A stretch of 64,000 nt of DNA, taken from positions 118,648-182,647 of the forward strand of contig PTFA01000539.1 in NCBI GenBank assembly GCA_003342895.1, read 5' to 3'. Origin of the DNA: Casuarius casuarius. Taxonomy: Eukaryota; Chordata; Aves; Casuariiformes; Casuariidae. The notes beneath the pieces were generated by a model. It saw only the letters and a list, made by a program, of their open reading frames with translations. It was not told the origin of the DNA and searched no databases. This document shows positions 36,801 through 46,579 of this stretch, piece by piece. Position numbers and translations under genes: made by a program. Every line of letters starts with the position of its first letter. Position 1 is the stretch's first letter.

Positions 36801-39800
36801 CCTCCAAGCAAGCCAAATGTAAGACTTGTTTTGTTTTTTCCAACTAGGCAGGTGGCATGGTGGGGGGGAGGGTTGGTTTGTGTTTGTTTTTCTTTTCCTC
36901 CCCAACAGGATGAATTCTCTCAGTCAGCATTTATTGCAAGGCAGGAATATGAGATGTGGAGAGTGCCGCTGATTTATGATACCGCACTCCAGCTGCTGCT
37001 GTGTGCACCTTTGCGGTGGGGGGAGCTGGGAGGATAGGCAGTGGTTTGGGGAGGCTGGGGGAGTCTTTTCTTTTCCTCCTGATGAATTTGACATGCTGCA
37101 GAACTGTGGGAGCTGAGATACAGGCAGAAAAAAACCCACAGTTTGCATGCAGAGGGCTGATCTGTTTGTGAATGTCTCCATCTCCCTCTACCCATCTGCG
37201 CTGAATTTTCTCCCAAGATTCAAAAATCCTTTTCCGGATCAGCCCCAAAGCACCGGCAGTGAAATGCGAATGCAGCTATCAGGGCCCTTGGCAGAATTGT
37301 GCAAAGCGCTGAAGCTGTTATTGTAGGATTGGCTCCAGGGCTCTGCTGGCCTTGACATGGCTGGATTGAACCCCAGAGCTTTCCCACACCTGAAATATGA
37401 GTGTAGAGGGAGTGATGCTCGTAACCTGCTGGATGTATTTGCAGTGCCTCAGACCGCTTTGGAAGCAAAAAGTAACTTTTGAATGCAGTTGGACCAGGCT
37501 CCACAGAGGAGACCAGGCCTGGGAGAGATGGGTGGTACTGAGGCAGGGGCAGGAGGGAGGGCAACGCCTGTCGTGGTGGAGTGCTTTGAGAAGGCTGGAA
37601 GCATTTTGGCTGCTGTCTAAGCAGTCTCTGCTCCTTCACCCGCCGTTGGAAGGGCCTGCAGAGGCAGCCCCCTTCACATCCAAAGCCAGTCGTGAAGAGT
37701 TAGGCGTACTCTGGAGACCCAAACTGCCGGGGACATAGCGTCAGGTGGCCCAGCTTGTCCCTCGTCTCCGTGGCACCACAACACAGCTGGGTCCTGCCAT
37801 CTGCCGGAAGGCCATGGCGTGCATGTCCACGGTGATGCTCGCCCTGGTCAGGCTCTGAGGTCGGAGCACTGCTGCCTCGTAGCCGATGAGGCTGGAGAAG
37901 CAGCAAGGGCTGTTTTGCCATGGCACAGGCTGGCGAGGGCTGGGCAGAGCCTCAGGACTGTCACCTTGGCACCTCTCCCTGCACCTGAGAGACTGCGTGC
38001 CGGCCAGCCCGAGAGTCCCACCAGGGCATGGAGCTGCTGCTGTTATCAAAGGAGAAATGAAAGGTTGAGACAAGCCCCTGCCCGCCTGCTCCATCAATCC
38101 GCTCTGGATAGGCACACTCACTGCCTAATATTGTCTGCGTGTTTTGCGAGGGCAGGCTTTGATGGATGCAATGTGACAGGTAAAGCAGCTATTGTACTGC
38201 TGGAATGGATCCTGAGAGGCATAAATCCAGCTGTAATGAAAAGTCATTATGGATTGAAATGCCACCGACAGAGAAGTGCCTTCCTCTTGTCAATCGGAAG
38301 CCACCGATCCCATGCCCCGTGCCAGGGCTTGGCGGGTGCCACGGTCCTAAAGGAAGGCCTGGCCGTGGCATGGAGTGTTTTGCTGCTGGGGCGCAGAGTG
38401 GTTGACCTTTGTCTGCACCACAGCAGTGCTTCGAGTTGGATGGAGTTGGACTCAACATGTGAAAATCAGTGAGGATGAGCACCAGGCTCTGTGTGCTGAT
38501 GTCAGGACGTGAAATAAGCCCTGAGTGCCCAGCTGCATGGCTCGCAGGCAGGCATAGGCTGTGCAGGACGCCCCATAGGATGCTGCCTTGCCTCTTTCTC
38601 ATGGACTGTTGAGCACAGGCTCCCTTGGGTGGGGGCTCTCCAGAGCTAAAAGCACAGCACTTTGATGCCTGCAGTCAGCATCCATGGCTCCTGCTCCATG
38701 GGAGAGTGGGTTACCTCATGATGCACAGGAGAAGAGCTCAGCTTCTCTCCCAAAGCCTGACCACCCCTTCCGAGGAGTTGTATGTCCTGGCCTTCACCCC
38801 TGCCTCCTGCTGGTGTGGATGGACAGATGGACGGATGGATGGATGGATGCAGCCTGCACTGCCCCGAGGGCTGACTGCAGAGCAGTTCCCTCCTAGGCTT
38901 CCAGCTGCCTGCTCCATCAGGAGCAGGGAACATGCGTGTCTGTTCCTTGGTTCTTAAAGCAAGGAAATGTCCCTGCCAAAGTCTTCCTCTCCACAGGGCC
39001 CAAGAGTCTGGGATAGCAGGATCAAAAGATTGAGCCAGCTGTAGGAGAGCATTTGCAAGAGCTGGTTCTGACATCAGGCCAGGGCTGTCCTTGGTGATGC
39101 TCAGTGCCCCCAAGGCTGGCAAAGGCAGGATTTGCCACAACATGTCCCCAAGGAGGGTCAGAGACGTACCACGGAGCCACATGGGTGTCCTGCAACACAG
39201 GCACTTACAGGTAGAGAGACAGAGAGCACATGGGCACCAGACCTTCTCCACAGTGCTGAGCAGGAGCATGAGTGCCCAGCACGTGACCGTGCCCCACAGC
39301 AGGGGTCCTGGCATGACACAGCTGAGGAGGGCAATGCCGAGCCAAGCAGGCCACAGCAGGCGAATTGCAGTGGCTGTTCAGGCAGGGTGAAAGGCTGGCA
39401 AGAAGCTTTGGAGATCTAGGGGGTCCTGACAAAATGGCAACACGCCAAGTCGTCAAGGGATCCTGGCTGGGTCACAGCCTGACAACAACCTGATTTGGCT
39501 TTAAGGCTGGATGCATGGACCAGGGAAGGGGATGTCCTGGTCCATGGGGGTGCCAGTGCTCCAGCCCAAAGGGTTTCCAGGCCCTCTCCTGCGCTGGTAC
39601 CCACAAGCCTTCTCCTGGCATGGCAGACAGGTCTGCATATGTACATGCATGGGACAGGATGTGCCTGTACACATGAAGCATGTGTGCACACGCATGTGTG
39701 GTGTGTATTCACACATCTGCATATTTTTGCTCATCTGTGCGGCCTTCCAGGAGGTGGCAGGCAGAGGAGATGTACCCACTGCTGCCCACTCTGCTGCTCA

Positions 39801-42800
39801 GGCCTGAGCCCAGATGATGGCCATGCTTGCTTGCAGGTGCAGCCCATGGCCTGTGAGAACAGTGAGGACAGGAGCATCACCCGTGTGGACGAGGGCCTTG
39901 AGGACTTCTTCACCAAGAAGCTCATCACAGAGGAGCTGCTGTAAGCAAACGGGGGGGGGGTTGTGCCCACAGCTTGCACAACTACAGCAGTGCTGGCCTG
40001 GCAGCTGGCACCCCCCAGCATGCTCCTGTCCTGCTGTCATGGCTCACCACGTTTCTGCAGACCACCACCACCTGCAACCCGGACCGCCATGCAAACATTG
40101 CTGGCTCAAGGGCGGGGCCAAGTGCTAAAGGGATGCTTGGGAAAACAGCACCCCTCACCCCAGGCACCTGGTGGGGCAGAGCTCCGCCTGCCCTCAGAAA
40201 GTATTTTCAAGGGCAAACTGGCAGAATGACATTGTGAAGGCACTTGTGGGGTGTGGGATTCCGGCAGGGCCATGTTCCCACAAGTTTGGGCAGGAGGGTG
40301 GTTGTACAAGGGCTGTGGGGGGGGGGGGGGTCTGTCCCATAGCAAGGAGGGAATGATCCACCAGGGTCTGGCTGGACCACGCTGTGAGAGCCTCCCCAGG
40401 TCTGCACAGGGCTGGCTGGGCCCAGCACCCAGGGCTGGCACGGGGTCCCTGGGTGAAACACAGCCCCTCAGCAGCCCTGGCCTAACATTTCCCAATGCCT
40501 CATCTCTCCCCAGCCCCACGGCACTGGAGACCTGCCCTGGATCAGCCCTTCTGGCATCCTCTGGCTCTCGCACCCTCAAGAAGAAAATTGGGAACTTTTT
40601 TGCATTCAAGAAGCCCAAGTCCAGCCGGGGCTCAAGGTGCGAGAAGGAGCCTGAGGGCAGCGTCACAGCCCCCAAAAGCAGACGGTCGGTACTCAGTGAC
40701 ATCCTACGGCCCCCCAGCAAGGCAGGAGAGCCACTGAGCAAGTCCGAGGAGGGGGGCCTCGCTGCCGAGCCCCGGGCAGAGCCCGAGCACAGCCAGACTC
40801 CCGACTCTGCCCGCAGGATCAGGCCCAAGTACTCACGGGAGGGCAAGTCCCAGTCACTCATATTGCTGCCCGGGGAGGATGAGGACACACTCGGGGTCAG
40901 GCACGACAAGGTAAGCACTGCCATGGCAGGCCCCAGCAAGCCACCCTGGCTGACTCTGTCACTGGCTTGGCTGCTGGGTGCTGCTGCCTCCGAGGATGCT
41001 GATGGTGCCGGGGCTGCATGCCATCAGGGCCTGTGGCGCAGAGCCAGGGCACAGGGCTGCAGCCCGCCCATGGCTGAAAGGGAGAGGAGAGCAGGCTGGA
41101 CACCGCAGGGATGGGGGATCCTTGAGCAATGACTAGGGAGCCTGACATCGGCACAGACCCTGCCGGCTTGTGTCCTTGCCTCAGGAACCGCAGGGCACAA
41201 CTGGGGCTGGGGGACTGCACGCTTGGCAGGCAATCAAGTAGGTGCTGCTGGTCCTGTGAGGGGTGCTGCCTCCCTCACCACACGTCCTGGCATGGCTGTC
41301 TCTTTCCCGCAGAAGAGGCAGCTGGAGAAGAGTGACGGGGAGCTGCCCAATTCCTTCGAGCAACGTGTGCACATCATGCTCCACCGCATGGGTGTCACGA
41401 AGGGACTGGCCGCTGAGGGCAAGAAGCAACAGGTGGGATCAGCTCTTCTTTAGGGACACATCTTGCACCCAGGGAGGTGGAGATGGTGGCCCATGGGACA
41501 AGGTGATGCAGGCCCCAGTCTCACTCCCCTGCCCAGGCCAGACCTGACAGCATACAGGCCTGTGCCACCACTGCCCGCAGCCTTTATTCTGTCACCTAAC
41601 CCTCTACAAGGAGAGCAGCACATGGGCAGTGCAGGGTGTCTGGCCATCTGTACCTTCTCCACCAGCATGCCCCCACCCCACGCACACTCCCCCCCTCAAG
41701 CCCTGGCAGCACGCTGCTGGTCACAGGCCCATCTGCCCAGGAGCTGCCATCCCAGCTCCACCTCACCAGATTTCTTTCTCTTGCAGAACAAAGACAGCGA
41801 GATCAAGAAAGCCGGTTCAGATGGTGAGGTGCTGCGTCCTGCCCCCTGCTTCCCTCAGCCCTGGCCCCGACCCAAGGGTGGCACAGCTGGGCATCCCTAG
41901 GACCGCTTGGGCTCCCAGATGCATGTCTCACAGCAGGGCCAGCCCCCACGTCCCGTGGCACACAGCTAGCAGGAACTGGGCCAAGCAACACCAGTTCCCC
42001 TCAGGGCTGCTTCGCCCTGAGGTTTAATCACCTCACCGGGTGTTGGTGGCATGGGGTGACCCACTCAGTGCACTGATGCTGACCAGTGACCTATGCTTGC
42101 AGGGGACATTGTGGACAGCTCTGCAGACTCGCCACCCCCCTCCCTGAAGGTGCGCACACACTCCGTGTCCACAGGTAGGTCAGCTGTGGGCTCGGGGGAA
42201 GCACACCCGTTCCCCGGGCAGAGGACTGGCCTGGGGCAGGGGGGGGTTAAGTCTTTCTCCACCATTAGCATCTAGCAGCACTGTATGGGGGCCAGAGCAT
42301 GGGAGTCAACATGTACCACTGCACTAGCCAGTGGGCACGGACACCCTGTGCTGAGGGCCCCACCACTAGGAGGGTGCCTTGCACCCATGGGTGCCCAACC
42401 CTGATCTGGCCATTGCAGCAGGAAATCCAGCTGTTCTCCCTTGGTTACATACATGGACGGAGGTGTCAGCCCAAGCTGTCTGCCCTGCTGTTCGCCCTGG
42501 GGACCAAAGCCCACCCATGCCCTGTGTCCCGTGGGTGGAGGCTGGCTGAGACCCAGCACCCTGGACCTGCCCAGCCCTCCTCAGAGCCAGACTCAGGGGG
42601 GAAAACCCTACACATGGGATATCCATGGCTCTACCCTGCCTTTCCCACAGACACATCCTTACGGAGCAGCCCGGCCAACATGGTGGAGCCCAGCATAGGC
42701 CCTGCTGCTCCCAGGCCAGCCTGGAAAGCCCTGGGGAAGCAGCTGAATGCGGAGCTGAAGGGGAAGAGCTCAGACCTGCCCCGGCGCTCCCTCCCCATCC

Positions 42801-44433
42801 CCGAACAGAGCGGGCAGCTGGAGCCGGCAGGCCGGGAGGGTTGGAGCAGCAGCCTGCCGCGGCTCGGGAGAAGCACGCCAACGGCGCTGCTGCGGAGAGT
42901 CAGCCACTGCGGGGAGCCAGGCACGAGCACCACCCCGCCGACCCTGCCAGCACCCCCTGACGTGGAAGGTACGGGCGCACGAGCTGCAGAAAGGGCCCTA
43001 AAGAGGGGGGAGCCCATTCGCGGCCAGAGTAGCCAGCGCTGTTTGGGAACGGAGGTCAGCTGAAAATTGAGCCTTGAGCCATCCTCCTCTAAGGAGAAAA
43101 TGAGCTACAAAAACTAAAAATGCTGGTTGCCTTCTCTGTCCAGCCCTGATGTGCCCCTTAAGCTCTCACAGCTTGGGCACACAGGGCATGACGACGGGGC
43201 TGCCGGGGAGGCCGAGGTGTCGCAGGACATGCCTGCGGCAGGGACCGTCTCCCAAGCCAGCAGCTCCCCCCGGCTTTTCCAGACAATCGCCTGACGCCAC
43301 GGCTGGCTGCGCTGAGCGGGACCAGCCGCAGAGCTGTCTCCGTCCACGAGGACCAGCTCAGGGAGCCAGACAGCCTGACGGAGCTGGAGAGTAAGTCAGG
43401 GCTGGAGCAGGAGCCCCAGGTGCTGGGGGACACAAGCACCCAGCCCTGAAGGGCACAGGCAGAGCAGCCGGGTCTGTCTCGGGGTGGGGGAGGCGCTTGT
43501 CACTCCTGTTCAATAAAGCGCCCAGCAGTCGAGGATTGCCCAGCCAGACGGGCACGACCAGTGACGAAGGCCTAGCAAAAAGCCCTACTGCCCTGGCTCG
43601 CAGTGGGATGGACAGGAGGACAACGGGAGCAAGGGGATTGCTTCAGCCTGGCAGCACAAGCACTTGCCCTCCGGTGCAGCCCCAAGGGCCTGGGCGTGCG
43701 TTGGGATGCAGGTGACACAACAGCAACACATGGGAACGTGGGTGCTGTGCAGCAGTACCTGCTCAGCTCTCCAGCACCTTCCCTGAACAAACGAACAGAG
43801 GGGGCAAAACCCAAAAGTCCATCCACTCCCTTTTCCCTTTCACATTGTTTCTACAGCATGCTGGGGGAGGCGCGTTCGTTGTAGCCACATCCAGACCACC
43901 GCTCTCATAACGCCAGTGCTCTCAGCTCCTCGCCCATCCCCTCCCTGCTTCACCTTCAAGCTCACACCAGGCTGCCCCAACCACGTAGCCATCTTACGTA
44001 ATGCCCCGCTGCGTTTTGTTCCCTCCAGACGTAATGATCCCCCTTCGTCTGCGGCGGTCACCTGTGCTGAAACGGAGGAACAAACGCAATTCCCTTGCAG
44101 ACCCAGAGGTGACCAGCGAGCCCAGCCCATCCTTGGACACCACAGGTAAGGCCGGGTGACAGGAGACTCTGCGCTCCCCTGCCCCTTCCTAAAGTGAGCA
44201 TGGTGGCAGCGATGGCTTGCTCCACACTAACACCAGTATTTGTGGCCTTTCCAGACGCCGTGGTGCGGGACCAGCCCAGCGCTGGGGACACGCCAGAGGA
44301 GCTGCAGCCTGGAGCAGAAGCAAAAGAAGACCAGCCACAAGCTGCGGCACAAACTGTTGTGAATGCACAAGACTCAACCCTAGACCAAAGAAGCCCGGTG
44401 CTGGGCCAGGGGGAGCCAGCCCTGGGACAGTGA
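8348..44433 (+). CDS. CARMIL2: CARMIL2 (RLTPR), complete 40-exon gene, 1496 aa
   Basis: CARMIL2 is a cytosolic and membrane-associated scaffold that binds actin capping protein and, in T cells, couples CD28 to PKC-theta/CARMA1 signalling (family knowledge). Exons, all with GT donors and AG acceptors and all joining in frame: 8348-8387, 10923-11014, 11574-11624, 12057-12116, 14435-14556, 14845-14942, 16245-16315, 17182-17255, 18667-18742, 18831-18919, 19743-19837, 20276-20362, 20835-20944, 21512-21589, 22027-22103, 22252-22356, 22712-22781, 23055-23136, 26812-26908, 27283-27340, 27509-27681, 28566-28634, 29584-29677, 29752-29847, 30382-30510, 32256-32369, 32682-32857, 33568-33655, 34154-34285, 34905-34971, 36550-36818, 39837-39940, 40514-40910, 41313-41432, 41787-41823, 42103-42174, 42651-42968, 43283-43390, 44029-44145, 44255-44433. 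The total is 4491 nt (1496 codons plus TGA), close to the roughly 1435 residues of human CARMIL2. The start ATG has a purine at -3 and G at +4, and the N-terminus [13 protein letters not shown] parallels the mammalian one. No lesions were seen. Confidence 0.96.
8388..10922 (+). other. CARMIL2: CARMIL2 intron 1
   Basis: A 2.5 kb first intron separates the short first coding exon from the PH-domain exons. I recognise no repeat family or second gene in it. First introns of this size often hold enhancers, but none can be named from sequence. Confidence 0.7.
12117..14434 (+). other. CARMIL2: CARMIL2 intron 4, with a G16 run
   Basis: A 2.3 kb intron with a run of 16 G at 13383-13398 and otherwise no recognised element. 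The tract could form a G-quadruplex on its own strand and may be a sequencing or assembly weak point. Confidence 0.65.
16458..16566 (+). repeat. Short minisatellite, 17-bp unit
   Basis: In CARMIL2 intron 7, a unit close to CTGGGAGCATCCCAGGG is repeated, perfectly at the 3' end (16526-16563) and with substitutions upstream. The unit is partly palindromic (GGGA...TCCC). Confidence 0.8.
18340..18600 (+). repeat. Degenerate CpG-rich tandem repeat, about 30-40 bp unit
   Basis: In CARMIL2 intron 8, copies of a unit resembling TGTTTGTGCACCCCGGGGTG recur seven to eight times with variable spacers, ending about 70 bases before exon 9. The unit is alternating purine-pyrimidine in part (GTGTGCGTGTG) and carries CpG in most copies. 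Confidence 0.75.
23137..26811 (+). other. CARMIL2: CARMIL2 intron 18, enlarged by repeat-rich, AT-richer DNA
   Basis: At 3.7 kb this is the longest CARMIL2 intron. From about 23.5 to 26.2 kb the sequence is visibly less GC-rich than the flanking exon-dense DNA. It contains a CR1 fragment at 24280-25257. The rest (23.5-24.2 and 25.3-26.2 kb) matches no repeat I can name, but its composition suggests old inserted material. Confidence 0.55.
24280..25257 (+). mobile_element. CR1 LINE fragment with internal deletion
   Basis: Plus-strand CR1 ORF2 sequence reads from [20 protein letters not shown] near 24310 through [58 protein letters not shown] and FADDL-like sequence to [10 protein letters not shown] near 25235. 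There it jumps straight to GTTCTGTGATTCTATGG, the octamer-type terminal repeat that ends CR1 elements. About the last 600 bases of a normal element are therefore missing. Frameshifts and seven ambiguous bases (N at 24706, 24712, 24716, 24816, 24943, 24977, 24989) occur. It lies in CARMIL2 intron 18 in the sense orientation and cannot encode an active enzyme. Confidence 0.9.
29584..34285 (+). other. CARMIL2: CARMIL2 exons 23-29: helical dimerisation domain
   Basis: Residues about 625-901. The exons encode alpha-helical sequence matching the CARMIL helical domain that mediates antiparallel dimerisation. Anchors are [20 protein letters not shown] (exon 23), [14 protein letters not shown] (exon 24), [13 protein letters not shown] (exon 25), ILPLLYEAG (exon 26), [20 protein letters not shown] (exon 27) and [20 protein letters not shown] (exon 28). 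Exon 29 ([20 protein letters not shown]) aligns directly with the segment after that helix in CARMIL1, so no exon is missing between 33655 and 34154. Confidence 0.9.
30776..30805. repeat. (CA)15 microsatellite
   Basis: A perfect CA dinucleotide run followed by an interrupted CA tail (AGATACACACAG), in CARMIL2 intron 25. It is a likely polymorphic marker. Confidence 0.95.
34905..39940 (+). other. CARMIL2: CARMIL2 exons 30-32: capping-protein-binding region
   Basis: Residues about 902-1047. Exon 31 ends with the CPI (capping protein interaction) motif [18 protein letters not shown] at about residues 991-1008. It has the expected L-x-H-x-T-x-x-R-P core, with arginine where many CARMILs have lysine. 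Exon 32 carries the CSI (CARMIL-specific interaction) motif [15 protein letters not shown] at about residues 1028-1042. Together these bind and allosterically inhibit actin capping protein at barbed ends (family knowledge). Intron 31 (36819-39836) is about 3 kb, holds a short GATG-type repeat, and otherwise nothing recognised. Confidence 0.92.
38817..38850. repeat. GGAT/GGAC tetranucleotide repeat
   Basis: An imperfect tetranucleotide array (TGGA, CAGA, TGGA, CGGA, TGGA units) in CARMIL2 intron 31. Confidence 0.85.
39951..39960 (+). repeat. G10 run just after CARMIL2 exon 32 donor
   Basis: Ten consecutive G begin 11 bases into intron 32. Intronic G-runs close to a donor often act as splicing enhancers, and this is inferred by position only. 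Confidence 0.5.
40317..40330 (+). repeat. G14 run in CARMIL2 intron 32
   Basis: A 14-base G homopolymer, a potential quadruplex former and a length-uncertain site in assemblies. Confidence 0.8.
40514..44433 (+). other. CARMIL2: CARMIL2 exons 33-40: basic and proline-rich tail
   Basis: Residues about 1048-1496. Exon 33 encodes a basic patch ([20 protein letters not shown]) that matches the human LRKKLGTLFAFKKP segment, then [15 protein letters not shown] and [20 protein letters not shown]. Exon 34 carries [14 protein letters not shown], exon 35 (37 nt) SEIKKAGSD, exon 36 [13 protein letters not shown], exon 37 [15 protein letters not shown], exon 38 [14 protein letters not shown] and exon 39 [15 protein letters not shown]. 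Exon 40 is a low-complexity Gln/Glu/Pro-rich end with TGA at 44431-44433. The tail is expected to be largely disordered and to carry binding sites for SH3-type partners. Confidence 0.92.
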
Positions 44434-44460
44434 GCCCCTGCATGCTGCCGCACTGTTTCC

Positions 44461-44466
44461 AATAAA
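44461..44466 (+). terminator. CARMIL2: CARMIL2 poly(A) signal
   Basis: AATAAA lies 28 bases after the CARMIL2 stop codon, giving an unusually short 3' UTR of about 50 nt. A second, intronic AATAAA at 43512-43517 is discussed as a finding. Confidence 0.8.
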
Positions 44467-45423
44467 ACCCTGCAAGCAAGCGCACAGTGACAGGGTGATT
44501 AGCAACGCAGCTTGGGCACAGAGCACAGGGAAAGGGCGCAGAGCACCCCAGGCCTGCTCCGCACCTTGCTTCCATACCGGATTTGCGTGGACACAGCCGA
44601 GGGGCCAGCCAGCCTCATCTTTTCCTCCAGCAGCTGTTACGAAGGCAACACAGACACCTTTTGCTGCAGGGACAGCCTGTTTGGGGCCTCATCACAGAGG
44701 GGCTGGGGCTGCCAGCCAAGGTGAATCAAGGGCCAGGTCACGAACAGTTCCCAGGACACGGACTTGCAGCTGCTTCTCCTGCCCACCGCCTGGGGCAGCA
44801 CGCAGCCTAAGCGGGGCACAGTTTCCCCAGCACTGGGCCAGGCTGGAGCCCACCTGAAGGGCAGATGAGCGACACAGCAGAGACATGCCAAGCAGCATCG
44901 CCTTCCCTGGATTGCCTCTGCTGACACGCTTGTGGGCTGTGCATGGTAACAGGGAAAGCTGACAATTTTAGGAATGGATCAGGGCGCAGAGCAGGCAGCA
45001 GAGGTGCAAACAACCCAGCTGTGCAAATCAGCTGAGACATTGTTATCAGCGTTACTAGGGTCCTGTCACCAGGCGTACCAGCCCCCAGCCTACCTTCCAC
45101 TCCTCAGCTCACAAGGGTTAACGCTTTCTCCATCACCTCAAAACCCAGATTTGTATCAGAGGGAACAGGAACCATCGTATTTCAAAATGCAGCTCTGTAG
45201 TCACTACTAGGAGCGATGCAGCCTTTCGGAACGCACAGCCATGTCTGCCTCTCCATTCCTGCAGATCTCCAGCTGTCACCAGCATCACACCAAAAACCAC
45301 GTGGCTTTCTCCTGTGCCAGCTGCGAGCAGATCACCTCCACTCCACTTCTGGACCAAACACATTACTTACACTGATGTTTACCACAAGAAGGAAGATGCT
45401 TGCTTCCCCCCGCCGCCACCACC
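44467..45423. other. Intergenic DNA between convergent CARMIL2 and ACD
   Basis: About 1 kb separates the CARMIL2 poly(A) signal from the inferred ACD 3' end. No coding segment or repeat family is recognised. Several open frames run across it on both strands without conserved content. Confidence 0.6.
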
Positions 45424-45442
45424 TTTTTTTTTTTTTTTTTTT
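45424..45442. repeat. T19 homopolymer
   Basis: Nineteen T on the plus strand (A19 on the ACD strand), about 35 bases downstream of the ACD poly(A) signal. Confidence 0.9.
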
Positions 45443-45476
45443 ATACAAGAGCTGTGTATTTAAAAAATATATGCTT

Positions 45477-45482
45477 TTTATT
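45477..45482 (-). terminator. ACD: Probable ACD poly(A) signal
   Basis: TTTATT on the plus strand is AATAAA on the ACD strand, about 580 bases beyond the ACD stop. No closer canonical signal was seen on that strand, so the ACD 3' UTR is about 600 nt. Confidence 0.6.
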
Positions 45483-46062
45483 TTTAATTTCCATAGCATA
45501 ACCCTGAAGGATATTTTGTAATGAACAGCACAGGATCCTACCCAAACCAATCAATAAACCTCCAAACTACTGCACTGACTTCAGAAGGGGGATCAGGTTG
45601 CAGGGCCTCTAGGCTGCATCTTTGCCGTCACTGCTGCCTACACTACAGTGGGATCAGAACAAGTCCCCTTCCTGCTGGCTAGGCCAGGTCATTTGTAGTA
45701 GGCTGTGATGCCTCCACGAAGCAACAGTGTGCCAAGGAGGTGGGAGAAGGCAGCTAGCTCATACACAGGCTGTGCACTGGGTCACTCACCAGCAGCATGG
45801 CCGCACAGCTCCCTTCCCCCTCTCAACACGAGGGTGCTAACCTCTAACAGATCACGTCCCCAGCATCTCTGGAGCCAGGGTCTCCAAAGCCAGGCCAACA
45901 CCATTCAGCTGTCCCCTTAGGGACAAGGGCTCTGGTCATGTCCCCCCTCCCCCCACAATTGCTCTTCCCACACAGCTCTAAATAGAGTTTGTTTTGATGA
46001 ACCAGTAAACAAGTAAGACAAGAGGCCACTCGTAGCACACTTAGGCTCCACAAGGTCTTGGC

Positions 46063-46579
46063 TCAGGACTCCACCTCCCTGTCCGTGAGGATCCAGCAGG
46101 CCCACTTCAGCATTGCCTTCGAGATCCTGCAAAACCAAAACGTGAGCCAGGGTGAGAAGGGACACAGCTGGCAACGTTGTGCCAGGGAAAGGAGACTGGG
46201 GACACATGAAGTTTTCTGCCCAGGCACACAGTTGTCTGCTCGGGCAGGGTACACAGTGAGTCTCTGTTGTGCTGTGAAGGGTAAATCAAGAGTTCAAGGC
46301 CCAGCAAAGACGCAGGGGCCCAATGCAGGGGTCCCCAAGGGGACTGTATCCTGGGATGCAAACAGCAGCGTCCAGGTGCCACAGGGCCAGCAGCCCGAGG
46401 GCTAGCACAGCAGCAGCTAGTTGTGCCTGGAGAACAGGCGCAGCTGGCTCCGCTCAGGGCTGTGGATGACACATGGCTGAACAAGCCCATCATTGCACTG
46501 ACCTGACAGATCTTATTCGCTCGCAGAGCTCAGGTGATGGGGCCTCGTATCTGTACTGGACCGGCCTCTCCTTCACATA
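46063..46579 (-). other. ACD: ACD exons 13-14: TIN2-binding C-terminus
   Basis: The last two coding exons (46579-46503 and 46126-46063) encode the short C-terminal motif that docks onto TIN2. [18 protein letters not shown] and [12 protein letters not shown] align with human [20 protein letters not shown] and QLMAWALHFLMD. The Tyr-x-Tyr-Glu-x-Pro and Trp-Ala cores are kept. The TGA stop is at 46065-46063. Confidence 0.93.

Noticed and set aside
40106..40939. 277-residue open frame antisense to CARMIL2 exon 33
   Set aside because: It is a shadow of a GC-rich coding exon, with no recognisable domain.
43142..43282. Open segment upstream of CARMIL2 exon 38 with a possible acceptor at about 43142
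   Set aside because: Using it as an exon extension would put the conserved [11 protein letters not shown] segment out of frame. The acceptor at 43281-43282 keeps it.
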